64,000 nt of DNA from Rhizobium sp. R635 (GCF_002211285.1 NZ_LOKX01000001.1:1-64000), one strand, 5' to 3'; positions 36,796 to 45,747 are shown, counted from the stretch's first letter. Notes: generated from the letters alone by a model not told the origin. Program-made: numbers and translations.

Positions 36796-37431
36796 ATGAC
36801 ACAGCGCATCAATGCCCTCGGCGTCTGGAATACCAGTGCGACGCGCCATACGCCGATCGAGGACGTACAGGGCATCTTCTCCGGCAGCCTCGTCGCAGCG
36901 CTCGGCCTTTATGTGCTTGCCAGCGCCGGCCTTCTGACGGGCAGCACCGCCGGCGTGGCCTTCCTCCTACATTATGCCTTCGGCGTCAATTTCGGGCTTG
37001 CCTTCTTCCTCCTCAACCTGCCGTTCTTCTATCTCTCGTGGAAGCGCCTCGGCATGGCCTTCACGCTCAAAACCTTCATCGCCATCGGCCTGACCTCGGT
37101 GCTATCAGACGTGCAGTCGCGCTTCTTTTCGATTTCGAGCATCCACCCGGCCTGGGCGGCGCTTCTCGGCGGCCTGCTGCTCGGCTTCGGCCTGCTGGCG
37201 CTCTATCGCCACCGCGCCAGCCTCGGCGGCGTCGGCATTCTCGGCATCTACCTGCAGGAGCGTTTCGGCATCCGCGCCGGCCTCGTCCAGCTCGCCATCG
37301 ACATGTGCGTGCTCGCCGCCGCCTTCTTCGTCACCACGCCGCCCGTCGTCTTCTATTCGGTCCTCGGCGCCATCGTCCTCAACCTCTTCGTCGCCATCAA
37401 CCACCGCGCCGACCGCTATATCGCGCTGTAA
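36796..37431 (+). CDS. YitT-family membrane protein (paralogue 1)
   Basis: 211 residues with five or six membrane helices: GSLVAALGLYVLASAGLLTG, VAFLLHYAFGVNFGLAFFLL, FTLKTFIAIGLTSVLSD, ALLGGLLLGFGLLALY and a C-terminal pair. YitT/DUF161 proteins are predicted transporters of unknown substrate; this short form lacks the C-terminal DUF2179 domain. ATG 36796 is preferred (TTGGAG 10 bp upstream). It shares strong similarity with the damaged copy at 38897: in both, a D-x-Q-G-I stretch precedes the first helix and the C terminus ends INHR-x-DRYIA. Confidence 0.87.
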   Translation: MTQRINALGVWNTSATRHTPIEDVQGIFSGSLVAALGLYVLASAGLLTGSTAGVAFLLHYAFGVNFGLAFFLLNLPFFYLSWKRLGMAFTLKTFIAIGLTSVLSDVQSRFFSISSIHPAWAALLGGLLLGFGLLALYRHRASLGGVGILGIYLQERFGIRAGLVQLAIDMCVLAAAFFVTTPPVVFYSVLGAIVLNLFVAINHRADRYIAL

Positions 37432-37568
37432 GGTGACGGCTTTTCTTGGCACGCCACGGCCAGACTCAAACCTTAAAAATCCGTAACCCATTCTAAACAA
37501 ATCGTAACTTGCCTCTGATCGACCCCGGCGCGACACTCCTCCTCGCGCCGGATTTGATGAGGTGAACT

Positions 37569-37736
37569 ATGTCAGATTTGGAAAAGCTTGTGAGACGCCG
37601 CATGCAGGAAGAATACGCCAAGGGCGCTTCCGCAGAGGAAATTACTAAGGTCGTCCGCGACATATTCAACAGCACCGACCTTTCGGACCATCGGGTTGAC
37701 GCCGGTGCCGCACGGGCCGCCAGGGCTCGTGAGTGA
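37569..37736 (+). CDS. Small conserved-looking hypothetical protein (55 aa)
   Basis: 55-residue frame starting ATG 37569 after GAGGTGAAC. The sequence (SDLEKLVRRRMQEEYAKGAS, then AEEITKVVRDIFNSTDLSDH) is helical and charged with normal amino-acid balance. It is followed 11 bp later by a hairpin. Family unknown. Confidence 0.6.
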   Translation: MSDLEKLVRRRMQEEYAKGASAEEITKVVRDIFNSTDLSDHRVDAGAARAARARE

Positions 37737-37747
37737 TTAGATATTCG

Positions 37748-37772
37748 ACCGACCCGAGTTCTTCGGGTCGGT
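37748..37772. terminator. Possible two-way terminator hairpin
   Basis: Perfect 10-bp stem ACCGACCCGA/TCGGGTCGGT with a 5-nt loop, between the 55-aa gene and the convergent decarboxylase-like gene. It lacks a clear U-run on either strand. Confidence 0.55.
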
Positions 37773-37786
37773 TGCTAAACTATTGA

Positions 37787-38248
37787 TTACGCTGCCTTTG
37801 TCGCGGCATCGATCGGATGCTGCGAGCGGAAGCCGACGGCGAGCCGGTTCCAGATATTGATCGCACCGATCGCCACAGTAATCTTCGTCATCTCCTCTTC
37901 GGAAAAATGCGCCTTCAGCGCTTCGTAGTCGGCATCCGGCGCGCCTGTCTTTGCGAGATTCGTGACGGCGTCGACCCAACCGAGCAGGGCGCGTTCGCGG
38001 GCGTCGTAAATCGGCGATTCCCGCCAGACGCACATCAGGTTGATCCATTGTTCGCTGAGCCCGTCATGGCGGGCTTCCTTCACATGCATGTCGACGCAAT
38101 AGGCGCAGCCGTTGATCTGCGAGGCGCGCAGCTTGATCAGGTGGATGAAGCGGCGCTCCAGCCCGGAAGACTGGACATATTGTTCGAGTGCGGCGACCGC
38201 CTTGTAGGCATCGGGAGCGGCTTTGGCGAAATTGAAACGTGGTTGCAT
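37787..38248 (-). CDS. Carboxymuconolactone decarboxylase (AhpD-like) family protein
   Basis: 153 residues. The AhpD-type redox motif is complete: LIKLRASQINGCAYCVDMHV holds CxxC followed by His three residues on. Members act as alkylhydroperoxide-reductase partners or peroxidases; the length and single domain fit the group often annotated as peroxidase-related. ATG 38248 is used because GGAG lies 8 bp upstream. It begins 21 bp after the Rrf2 regulator gene on the same strand, suggesting one operon controlled by it. Confidence 0.9.
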   Translation of the reverse strand: MQPRFNFAKAAPDAYKAVAALEQYVQSSGLERRFIHLIKLRASQINGCAYCVDMHVKEARHDGLSEQWINLMCVWRESPIYDARERALLGWVDAVTNLAKTGAPDADYEALKAHFSEEEMTKITVAIGAINIWNRLAVGFRSQHPIDAATKAA

Positions 38249-38269
38249 GGTCATTCTCCGTGTTGGGGC

Positions 38270-38770
38270 TCAACGAGCCGTCTTGCGTTCATGAATTTCA
38301 AGGAAAGCGCAGCCTCGGGCTGCGATCGATCCGTCGTCGAGGGCATTCAGTTCGATGCCGATATCGGCAATGCTGGTCTTGGCGAGCTCGGCGCGATAGA
38401 CCCGTTCGGCCCGGAGCATCGCCGCGCTGATGTTGCAGGGCTTGGCGAAGAAGCGGTCGGAGACCGGGTTCGGTCCGCGCTGGCGGATTTCGGCGCAGCG
38501 AAAGGCCGGCGCCGGCCCCTCCACGGCAAGCAGGATGTCGAGCAGCGAAATCTCCGCCGGCGCCTTCGCCAGCCGATAGCCGCCCTTCGGCCCCGGCACG
38601 GTATCGAGGATGCCGGCGCCCGACAGCGCCTGCAGATGCTTCAGCAGGTAGCTCGTCGACACACCATGGAATTCGGCGAGCGCAGCCGCCGAAAGCACGC
38701 TGCCTTCGGACAGGCCGGACAGCATGGCGACGCTGTGAATGGCCTGTTCGACCCCATCGCTCATTTTCAT
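38270..38770 (-). CDS. Rrf2-family transcriptional regulator
   Basis: 166 residues. N-terminal winged helix: AIHSVAMLSGLSEGSVLSAA and SYLLKHLQALSGAGILDTVP, GPKGGYRLAK wing. The Cys set is not the standard CX5CX5C of NsrR/IscR: CAEIRQRGPNPVSDRFFAKPC gives two Cys 19 residues apart, plus one near the C terminus, so Fe-S binding is uncertain. GAGGAGG precedes the ATG. A perfect palindrome at 38790-38810, 20 bp upstream, is the likely operator. It leads an operon with the AhpD-like gene. Confidence 0.9.
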   Translation of the reverse strand: MKMSDGVEQAIHSVAMLSGLSEGSVLSAAALAEFHGVSTSYLLKHLQALSGAGILDTVPGPKGGYRLAKAPAEISLLDILLAVEGPAPAFRCAEIRQRGPNPVSDRFFAKPCNISAAMLRAERVYRAELAKTSIADIGIELNALDDGSIAARGCAFLEIHERKTAR

Positions 38771-38789
38771 ACGCGCGGCCTCCTCAATT

Positions 38790-38810
38790 CGTGGATAAAA
38801 AATATCCACG
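38790..38810. promoter_or_regulatory. Putative Rrf2 operator
   Basis: Perfect inverted repeat CGTGGATA-N5-TATCCACG (spacer all A), 20 bp upstream of the rrf2 ATG and 86 bp before the divergent YitT gene. Its size and symmetry suit a dimeric Rrf2 protein. Confidence 0.7.
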
Positions 38811-38896
38811 ATTATGGCGATTGTCAAGAGGCGCCTTCGCGGCTTGCCTTTATCCCTGCGCTGGATAGAAACGACAAAAGCCGACAGGGGAACATC

Positions 38897-39528
38897 ATGG
38901 CATCCAACGCCTTCGCAGGCCTTCTGAATTCCAGCGCCGATCGCCATTCTCTGTTCGACGACGCGCAGGGCATCATCGCCGGCAGCATGCTTGCCGTGCT
39001 CGGCGTCTCGCTTCTTTCCGGCGCCGGGCTGCTGGCCGGCGGCACCGCGGGCCTCGCCTTCCTCGCGCATTACGCCACGGGGATCAGTTTCGGCCTCTGC
39101 TTCTTTGCCGTGAACCTGCCCTTCTATTATCTCGCTTTCCGCCGACTGGGTGCCGCCTTCACCATCAAGACCTTCCTCGCCATCGGGCTGACTTCGGTCC
39201 TGTCGGAATTCGCGCCTGGCTTCATCGGCATGACGCATGTCCATCCCGTTGCCGGTGCGCTCTTCGGCGGCCTCGTCATCGCCGCCGGCATGCTGGCGCT
39301 GTTTCGCCATCGCGCCAGCCTCGGCGGCATAGGCATCCTTGCGCTCTATATTCAGGATCGTTTCGGCTGGCGCGCCGGCTTCGTCCAGCTCGGCTTCGAC
39401 TTCATCGTGCTGGCGCTCTCCTTTTTCGTCGCCAGCCCCTTCATCATCGCCTGTTCGTGCTCGGCGCGGTCGTGCTCAACCTGACGCTCGCCATCAATCA
39501 CCGCAAGGACCGCTATATCGCGATGTGA
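38897..39528 (+). pseudogene. YitT-family membrane protein (paralogue 2), frameshifted near the 3' end
   Basis: The first ~185 residues match paralogue 1 closely (AGSMLAVLGVSLLSGAGLLA, FTIKTFLAIGLTSVLSE, FRHRASLGGIGILALYIQDR). The frame then meets TGA at 39482-39484 after a nonsense tail. From 39451 the next frame restores LFVLGAVVLNLTLAINHRKD and RYIAM, ending TGA 39526-39528, exactly as in paralogue 1. One base is missing at about 39449-39451. This may be a real pseudogene or a sequencing error. The product would lose its last helix. Divergent from the Rrf2 operon. Confidence 0.8.
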
Positions 39529-39576
39529 GCGGCAGGCGGCTCTTCTTTTTCCTTCCTATTTCACTACTTTCAGGGC

Positions 39577-42087
39577 GTGGACCAGATCGATTCCGAAGCC
39601 CGCGCCCTGCTTCCTGCCGCCTTTGCCCGCTGGTTTGCGGAAAAGGGCTGGCGCCCGCGCGCCCATCAGCTGGAGTTGCTTTCCCGCGCCGAAGCCGGTG
39701 AAAGCACGCTGCTGATCGCGCCGACCGGCGCCGGCAAAACACTCGCCGGCTTCCTGCCCTCGCTCACCGATCTCACCCGCCGCGGCAAAATTCCGCCCGG
39801 CTCCGCCTTCACCGGCATCCATACGCTCTACGTCTCGCCGCTGAAGGCGCTGGCGATCGATATCGAGCGCAACCTGATGAAGCCGGTCGAAGAGATGGAC
39901 CTGCCGGTCACGGTCGAAAACCGCACCGGCGATACGCCGAACGCCAAGCGCCAGCGTCAGAAGCTCAATCCGCCGGATATTCTGCTGACGACGCCGGAAC
40001 AGGTCGCCCTGCTCCTGGCGAACCGGGAGGCCGAGCGCTTCTTCAAGGACCTGAAATATGTGGTCCTCGACGAGCTGCATTCGCTCGTCACCTCCAAGCG
40101 CGGCCACATGCTGTCGCTCGGCCTTGCCCGCCTGCGTCGCCTTGCTCCCGACCTGAAGACGATCGGCCTGTCGGCGACCGTCGCCGAGCCGATGGACCTG
40201 CAGAAATGGCTGGTCGGCCAAGAGGAGGGGGGCGAGCATCATGCCGGTCTCGTCGTCGTCGAAGGCGGCGCTAAGCCTGACATCGCAATCCTGTCGACCG
40301 AGGAGCGCATTCCCTGGTCCGGCCATTCCGCGAAATATGCCATTCCAGATGTCTATCGACAGCTCCTCGAACACAAGACGACGCTGCTCTTCGTCAATAC
40401 CCGCAGCCAGGCCGAAATGCTCTTCCAGGCGCTGTGGACGGTCAATGACGACAACCTGCCGATCGCGCTCCACCACGGCTCGCTCGATGTCGCCCAGCGC
40501 CGCAAGGTCGAGGCGGCGATGGCCGAAAACCGGCTGCGCGCCGTCGTCGCCACATCGACGCTCGATCTCGGCATCGACTGGGGCGATGTCGATCTGGTCA
40601 TCCATGTCGGCGCGCCGAAGGGCGCCTCGCGTCTGGCCCAGCGCATCGGCCGCGCCAACCACCGCATGGACGAGCCCTCGAAGGCGATCCTCGTGCCGGC
40701 CAACCGTTTCGAGGTCATGGAGTGCCAGGCGGCCCTCGACGCCAATTATATCGGCGCGCAGGACACGCCGCCTGTCGGCCGCGGCGCGCTCGACGTGCTC
40801 GCCCAGCACGTGCTCGGCATGGCCTGCGCCGAGCCCTTCGACATGCTGGAACTCTACGGCGAAGTCACCAGCGCCTCACCCTATGCCGATCTCAGCTGGG
40901 AAACCTTCGAGCGCATCGTCGATTTCGTCGCGACCGGCGGCTATGCGCTGAGGACCTACGAGCGATACGCCCGCATCCGCAAGACCAAGGAGGGCCGCTG
41001 GCGCGTGTCCAATCCTGCGGTCGCTCAGCAATATCGCCTCAATCTCGGCACCATCGTCGAAAGCCCGATGCTGAATATCCGCATGGTGAAACGCGGCGAG
41101 GGCGGCCGGATCGGCCGCGGCGGTGCCACGCTGGGGAAGGTCGAGGAATATTTCCTCGAGCAATTGTCGCCGGGCGATACTTTCATCTTCTCCGGCAAGG
41201 TGCTGCGTTTCGAGGGCATCCGCGAAAACGAATGCCTGGCGTCGCAGGCCTTTTCGCTCGATCCGAAGATCCCGTCCTATGCCGGCGGCAAGTTTCCGCT
41301 GTCGACCTACCTCGCCGAGCAGGTGCGGGCGATGATCGCCGATCCCGATCGCTGGCGCCATCTGCCCGATCAGGTGCGCGACTGGCTGTCGCTGCAGAAG
41401 GACAAGTCGGTGTTGCCGAAGCGCGACGAATTCCTTGTCGAAACCTTCCCGCGCGGCAGTCGCGGCTATATGGTCGCCTATCCCTTCGAGGGCCGTCTCG
41501 CCCACCAGACGCTCGGAATGCTGCTCACCCGCCGGCTGGAGCGGGCGGGCGCCAAGCCGCTCGGTTTCGTCGCCACCGATTATTCCCTTGCCGTCTGGGG
41601 CCTCGAGGATATGGGGCTGATGATCGGCAACGGCCGTCTCAGCCTCTCCGACCTCTTCGACGAGGATATGCTCGGCGACGATCTCGAGGCCTGGCTCGAC
41701 GAATCCTTCCTGCTGAAGCGCACCTTCCGCAATTGCGCCGTGATTGCAGGCTTGATCGAGCGCCGCCATCCGGGCAAAGAAAAGAGCGGCCGCCAGATCA
41801 CCGTCTCCGCCGATCTGATCTACGACGTGCTGCGCAGTCACGAGCCGGATCACATCCTGCTGCAGGCGACGCGGCAGGATGCGGCGACGGGACTTTTGGA
41901 TATCGGCCGTCTTGGCGATATGCTGAAGCGAACCAGGGGGCACATCACCCACCGCGCCCTCGACCATATCTCCCCGCTCGCCGTGCCGGTGATGCTGGAG
42001 ATCGGGCGGGAGCCGGTGCCGGGTGAGGCTCATGATGCGCTGCTCGCCGAGGCGGCGGACGATCTGATCGCCGAAGCCTTGGCCTGA
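39577..42087 (+). CDS. Ligase-associated DEXH-box DNA helicase (Lhr-type)
   Basis: 836-residue superfamily 2 helicase. Walker A APTGAGKT (residues 48-55), DELH box in YVVLDELHSLV, motif III LSATVAEP, motif VI QRIGRANHR, plus a winged-helix and C-terminal DEAD/H-associated domain as in Lhr. In many bacteria this helicase is encoded with a metallophosphoesterase (PdeM), an exonuclease and an ATP-dependent DNA ligase; here only PdeM follows, 5 bp downstream. The GTG start at 39577 is the first good one. DNA-repair role inferred from the family. Confidence 0.92.
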   Translation: MDQIDSEARALLPAAFARWFAEKGWRPRAHQLELLSRAEAGESTLLIAPTGAGKTLAGFLPSLTDLTRRGKIPPGSAFTGIHTLYVSPLKALAIDIERNLMKPVEEMDLPVTVENRTGDTPNAKRQRQKLNPPDILLTTPEQVALLLANREAERFFKDLKYVVLDELHSLVTSKRGHMLSLGLARLRRLAPDLKTIGLSATVAEPMDLQKWLVGQEEGGEHHAGLVVVEGGAKPDIAILSTEERIPWSGHSAKYAIPDVYRQLLEHKTTLLFVNTRSQAEMLFQALWTVNDDNLPIALHHGSLDVAQRRKVEAAMAENRLRAVVATSTLDLGIDWGDVDLVIHVGAPKGASRLAQRIGRANHRMDEPSKAILVPANRFEVMECQAALDANYIGAQDTPPVGRGALDVLAQHVLGMACAEPFDMLELYGEVTSASPYADLSWETFERIVDFVATGGYALRTYERYARIRKTKEGRWRVSNPAVAQQYRLNLGTIVESPMLNIRMVKRGEGGRIGRGGATLGKVEEYFLEQLSPGDTFIFSGKVLRFEGIRENECLASQAFSLDPKIPSYAGGKFPLSTYLAEQVRAMIADPDRWRHLPDQVRDWLSLQKDKSVLPKRDEFLVETFPRGSRGYMVAYPFEGRLAHQTLGMLLTRRLERAGAKPLGFVATDYSLAVWGLEDMGLMIGNGRLSLSDLFDEDMLGDDLEAWLDESFLLKRTFRNCAVIAGLIERRHPGKEKSGRQITVSADLIYDVLRSHEPDHILLQATRQDAATGLLDIGRLGDMLKRTRGHITHRALDHISPLAVPVMLEIGREPVPGEAHDALLAEAADDLIAEALA

Positions 42088-42092
42088 CGAAT

Positions 42093-42836
42093 TTGGAAAC
42101 GACGACAGTGATGAACCGCCTGGCGCTCGCGCGCGACATATCGGGATTGGCTGCGGTGCCGGGCGTCGAGACCGCCGTTCATGGCATAGCCGCCGTCTGC
42201 GATCCACTGGGCGCCCTCTACCTGCCGGATGCCGGCCTGCTCGTCGTCTCCGACCTGCATCTGGAAAAAGGCGCAGCTTTCGCGCGCCGCGGCATGATGC
42301 TGCCGCCCTATGATACGCTGGCGACGCTGACCGTCCTTGCCGCGGTCATTTCCCGCTATGACCCGAAGCTCGTCGTCTCGCTCGGCGACAATTTCCATGA
42401 TCGTGTCGGCTCCGCGCATCTGCCGGAAAATTTTCGTGCGCTGATCGTCGGCATGGCGCGCGGCCGCGAATGGATATGGGTCAACGGCAACCACGATCCG
42501 GATGGCGTCGTCGATCTGCCCGGCGTTTCCGCCGACGAGATGCACTACGCCGGCCTGACCTTCCGCCACGAGCCAAGGAACGGCTTGCAGAGCGGCGAAA
42601 TCGCCGGCCATCTCCACCCCTCGGCCACCGTGCGCCGGCGCGAGAGATCCGTCCGCCGCCCGTGTTTCGCCACCGACGGCGCTCGCCTCCTCATGCCCGC
42701 CTTCGGCGTCATGAGCGGCGGCCTCGATCTTGGCCACCAGGCGATGAAGGGTCTGTTCGACAAAACGTCGCTGGTGGCGCATCTCCTGGGGCGGGATCGG
42801 ATCTATTCGGTCAGGTACGGGAATTTGCGGGGGTAG
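42093..42836 (+). CDS. pdeM: Ligase-associated DNA damage response endonuclease PdeM
   Basis: 247-residue metallophosphoesterase. All metal motifs are present: VVSDLHLEKGAAFA (Asp, His), SLGDNFHDR, NGNHDP and GHLHPSA. The start lies 5 bp beyond the helicase stop, so the two are cotranscribed and probably coupled. An internal ATG a few codons on (MNRLALA) is an alternative. Part of the ligase-associated repair set; the ligase and exonuclease are not in the window. Confidence 0.92.
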   Translation: METTTVMNRLALARDISGLAAVPGVETAVHGIAAVCDPLGALYLPDAGLLVVSDLHLEKGAAFARRGMMLPPYDTLATLTVLAAVISRYDPKLVVSLGDNFHDRVGSAHLPENFRALIVGMARGREWIWVNGNHDPDGVVDLPGVSADEMHYAGLTFRHEPRNGLQSGEIAGHLHPSATVRRRERSVRRPCFATDGARLLMPAFGVMSGGLDLGHQAMKGLFDKTSLVAHLLGRDRIYSVRYGNLRG

Positions 42837-42878
42837 CGTTTGTCCTCGATGGGGGTGCCACACGGCACGCCCTTAAAT

Positions 42879-43460
42879 TCAATTGCACCCCTGCAATTGC
42901 TGCTGATACGTCCCCGCCATCCGCGCAAATTTCTGCGCTGTCTGCTGCAACTGCCCGTTCGAGCGCCAGTCGCCGCGCTTATATCCCGTCGGCCCGGAAT
43001 AATAGGCGAGATAGAGATTATAGGCGTCATTCAGCGGAATGCCGGTCTCGGCGCTGTTCTGATAGTGATACCAGCCGATGAAATCGATGGCGTCGGCGAA
43101 GTTCGTGCGCCGCGCCGTCCAGTTCCCCGTCTGCGACTGGTAGTGATCCCATGTTCCGTCGAGCGCTTGCGAATAACCATAGGCCGTCGACGGCCGGGTC
43201 CAGGGAATGAAGCCGAACAGCCTGGTGCGCGGCGGCCGCGCATAGGGCTGGAAGCCGGATTCGGTGTACATCGTCGCCATCAGGATCGGCACGGGTACGC
43301 CGTATTTCTTCTCCGTCCGCTCGGCCGCACTCTGCCAGCTGGAGAAGAGCCCATCGCGCTGGTCGAAGACGGCGCAAATGTTTCTCGTTTGCTTCGGCGC
43401 GGTCGCGCAACCGGCAAGCAGCGCGAGGCCCACGGCCGTCAAAACGATACGAGTACGCAT
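42879..43460 (-). CDS. Lytic transglycosylase-like (SLT domain) lipoprotein
   Basis: 193 residues. Lipobox in LALLAGCATAP. The SLT lysozyme-like fold shows PVPILMATMYTESGFQPYAR (catalytic Glu in ESGF), STAYGYSQALDGTWDHYQ, and NLYLAYYSGPTGYKRG, as in soluble lytic transglycosylases that cut peptidoglycan. A 6-bp hairpin (43469-43484) and the palindrome TAAAAACCGGTTTTTA (43504-43519) lie just upstream of the start. Converges with pdeM. Confidence 0.9.
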   Translation of the reverse strand: MRTRIVLTAVGLALLAGCATAPKQTRNICAVFDQRDGLFSSWQSAAERTEKKYGVPVPILMATMYTESGFQPYARPPRTRLFGFIPWTRPSTAYGYSQALDGTWDHYQSQTGNWTARRTNFADAIDFIGWYHYQNSAETGIPLNDAYNLYLAYYSGPTGYKRGDWRSNGQLQQTAQKFARMAGTYQQQLQGCN

Positions 43461-43775
43461 TACAAAACCTCTCGTTTCCGAGAGATTACTAACTCGTAAA
43501 TGTTAAAAACCGGTTTTTAGTCGAATGCGAACTTTTCTGAAGGTGTCACGGGTGAAGACCCCGCCCCAACCCCTCCCTACAAGGGGGGCTTAACCAAGCC
43601 GTTCGCTCCATCGCCCCGCTCACCCGTTTCCATTCGCGGCAATGGGAAGAGAGACGGTAGCTCCGGTTAGTCCCTCCCCCTTGTGGGGAGGGGCTTTGTC
43701 CAGGAGTCAGGCAGCATGACCTGCGGCCCGCTACGCCCTGACAGGCGCGGGCGATCGTGCCGCCCTTGCGGTGGA
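43461..43775. repeat. Intergenic region with two CCCTCCC-type palindromic repeats
   Basis: A 315-bp gap without a gene. It contains a variant CCCTCCCTACAAGGGGGG near 43571-43588 and a full copy CCCTCCCCC-TTGT-GGGGAGGGG at 43672-43693, the same short palindrome that occurs twice in the beta-oxidation operon (53255, 54564). The region begins with the leader hairpin and palindrome of the SLT gene. Confidence 0.6.
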
Positions 43776-44576
43776 TCAGTCCTTGCGGAAGATCAGGCTG
43801 GCGCTCCAGCCGGTGATGACCGCGAGCAGTACGGCCGCAAAGCCGTAAAGGATCGGCTGGTCATGCGCCGCATCGGTGATCGTCTGCTCGATGCCGGTCT
43901 TGATGACGCGCAGCGGCAGAGACTTTTCGGTGACGAAGTCGCCGCTCTTGAAGAGATAGGCGCGCACCTTATGCACACCGTTCGGGATGTTCGCCGGCAG
44001 GCGCAGGCTCGCCTTGAAGAGGTTGGAGGAAACGAACCGGACGCCGCTCGGGTTGCGGTCGTAGAGTGCGCCTGCCTGCTGCAGCCGCAGGAAAGCCTGG
44101 CGGAATTCGCCGAGATTGCTGCCGTCGCCGACGAAGCCGACCGGGGTCAGCGGAATGTGATCGATGCCGATCCCCTGATCGGTGAGTTCGAGCGGGGTCG
44201 TCAGGTCGTCGATCCCGCGTGAACTCGACATCGAATAGGAGTGCGGCACGGCTTCGAAGGTCATCGAGCGCCTATTCACCCAGATGCCGAAGACGCGTTC
44301 CTTCTTGCGCACCGTCGCATCCTCGCGCGGCCCTTCCAGCACGACGACCACGTCATATTGGCCGATGGCGAGCAGCAGCTGGTCGGTGTTCGAAAGCGCG
44401 CCGAAGATCGTCAGGTCCGCGCCGTGGAAATCCGAGGTGATGGCAATTTCGCTGGTCGAGGTGCCGATTTCCAGCCCCTCGCGCACCGCTTCCGTGCCCT
44501 GGCCCGGCAGCCACTGCGCTTCGGCAATCGCCGGCAGCAGGCAAAGAAAAGCAATGAGGACAGTAAGCAGGCGCAT
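43776..44576 (-). CDS. TIGR02186 family protein (exporter-associated membrane protein)
   Basis: 266 residues. Signal-like N terminus (LLTVLIAFLCLLPAIAEAQW), beta-rich exported domain (SDFHGADLTIFGALS, VFGIWVNRRSMTFEAVPHSY, VRFVSSNLFKASLRLPANIP), then a C-terminal membrane helix (ILYGFAAVLLAVITGWSASL) with RKD tail inside. The family is found next to TauE/SafE permeases and its role is unknown. The ATG overlaps the stop of the upstream exporter by one base (TGATG), so translation is coupled. Confidence 0.88.
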   Translation of the reverse strand: MRLLTVLIAFLCLLPAIAEAQWLPGQGTEAVREGLEIGTSTSEIAITSDFHGADLTIFGALSNTDQLLLAIGQYDVVVVLEGPREDATVRKKERVFGIWVNRRSMTFEAVPHSYSMSSSRGIDDLTTPLELTDQGIGIDHIPLTPVGFVGDGSNLGEFRQAFLRLQQAGALYDRNPSGVRFVSSNLFKASLRLPANIPNGVHKVRAYLFKSGDFVTEKSLPLRVIKTGIEQTITDAAHDQPILYGFAAVLLAVITGWSASLIFRKD

Positions 44577-45499
44577 CAGTTGCCTGCCCCCATCACCACC
44601 GAGTATACGTCGGCCGGCGTCACTACCAGAGCGACCGCAAGGCGCAGGCCGACGGCGAGCACCAGCAGGCCGAGGAGGGCGCGCAACTGCTCGCCACGCA
44701 GTTTCTGGCCGACGCGCACGCCGTATTGCGCCCCGATGACGCCCGCCACCATCAGGATGAAGGCGAGCACGATATCGACGGAGAAGTTCGTCGCCGCCTG
44801 CACGATCGTCGTATAGGCGGTCACGAAGATGATCTGGTAGAGCGAGGTGCCGACGACGACATTGGTCGGGATGCGCAACAGGTAGATCATCGCCGGCACC
44901 ATGATGAAGCCGCCGCCGACACCCATGATCGAGGTGAGGATGCCGATCGCAAAGCCGAGCCCGACGATCGGGATGACGCTGAGATAGATCTTCGATTTCT
45001 TGAAGCGCACCTTGAGCGGCAGCTTGTGCACCCAATGCTGGTGGCCGGGCTTGCGCGGCACGGGCGGTTCGTTGCGCGCGGCGCGGCGCATGGCATTGAT
45101 GCTTTCGAGCAGCATCAGCCCGCCGACGGTGCCGAGGAAGATGACGTACATCAGCGAGATGATGAGATCGAGCTGACCCACCCGGCGCAAAAGCGAAAAG
45201 ATCCAGATGCCGACCGTGGCGCCCGAGAGACCGCCGACCAGGAGTACCGTGCCGAGCTTGACATCGAGCGTGCCGCGCCGGAAGTGCGTGATCGCACCCG
45301 ATATCGACGAGGCCACGACCTGGTTGGCGCCTGTGGCGACCGCGACGACGGGAGGAATGTTGTAGAAGATCAGCAGTGGCGTGATGAGAAAGCCGCCGCC
45401 GACGCCGAACATTCCTGACAGGAATCCGACGGCCGCCCCCATGCCGAGAATGATGAAGATGTTCACCGACAATTCTGCGATGGGCAGATAGATTGTCAC
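44576..45499 (-). CDS. Sulfite exporter TauE/SafE family permease
   Basis: 307 residues, about 8 membrane helices in two repeats, each with the family glycine-rich loop: GFLSGMFGVGGGFLITPLLI and ILTSIMGVGGGFIMVPAMIY. Family members export sulfite, sulfoacetate or similar organosulfur anions. The coupled TIGR02186 gene (overlap by one base) suggests a two-protein unit. Substrate not determinable. Confidence 0.93.
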   Translation of the reverse strand: MTIYLPIAELSVNIFIILGMGAAVGFLSGMFGVGGGFLITPLLIFYNIPPVVAVATGANQVVASSISGAITHFRRGTLDVKLGTVLLVGGLSGATVGIWIFSLLRRVGQLDLIISLMYVIFLGTVGGLMLLESINAMRRAARNEPPVPRKPGHQHWVHKLPLKVRFKKSKIYLSVIPIVGLGFAIGILTSIMGVGGGFIMVPAMIYLLRIPTNVVVGTSLYQIIFVTAYTTIVQAATNFSVDIVLAFILMVAGVIGAQYGVRVGQKLRGEQLRALLGLLVLAVGLRLAVALVVTPADVYSVVMGAGN

Positions 45500-45711
45500 A
45501 ACCGACCCCGAATGATGGCCGCTCCTGCCGGGCGGCTTCTGTCACGTCCCCGTTCGAATGCGCATCATATTGTGAAATCGTTGCCAGAGGCTTTCGATCG
45601 GCCCCTGATCGGCGGTGAGATCGCAGGCAGGGATTCGGCGGATGCGCGGGTCGATATGTCCCGCATAATCCGGCTTTTTTCAGGTTTTGTGACAGGCGGC
45701 TGTAAAATTGG

Positions 45712-45747
45712 AAAAAGCCCCGCGGCGTAACGCCGCCAGGCTCTTTT
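45712..45747 (-). terminator. Rho-independent terminator of podJ
   Basis: Stem AGCC, GCGGCG / CGCCGC, GGCT with TAA loop; on the minus strand it is followed by a run of Ts. It directly follows the podJ stop. Confidence 0.75.
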
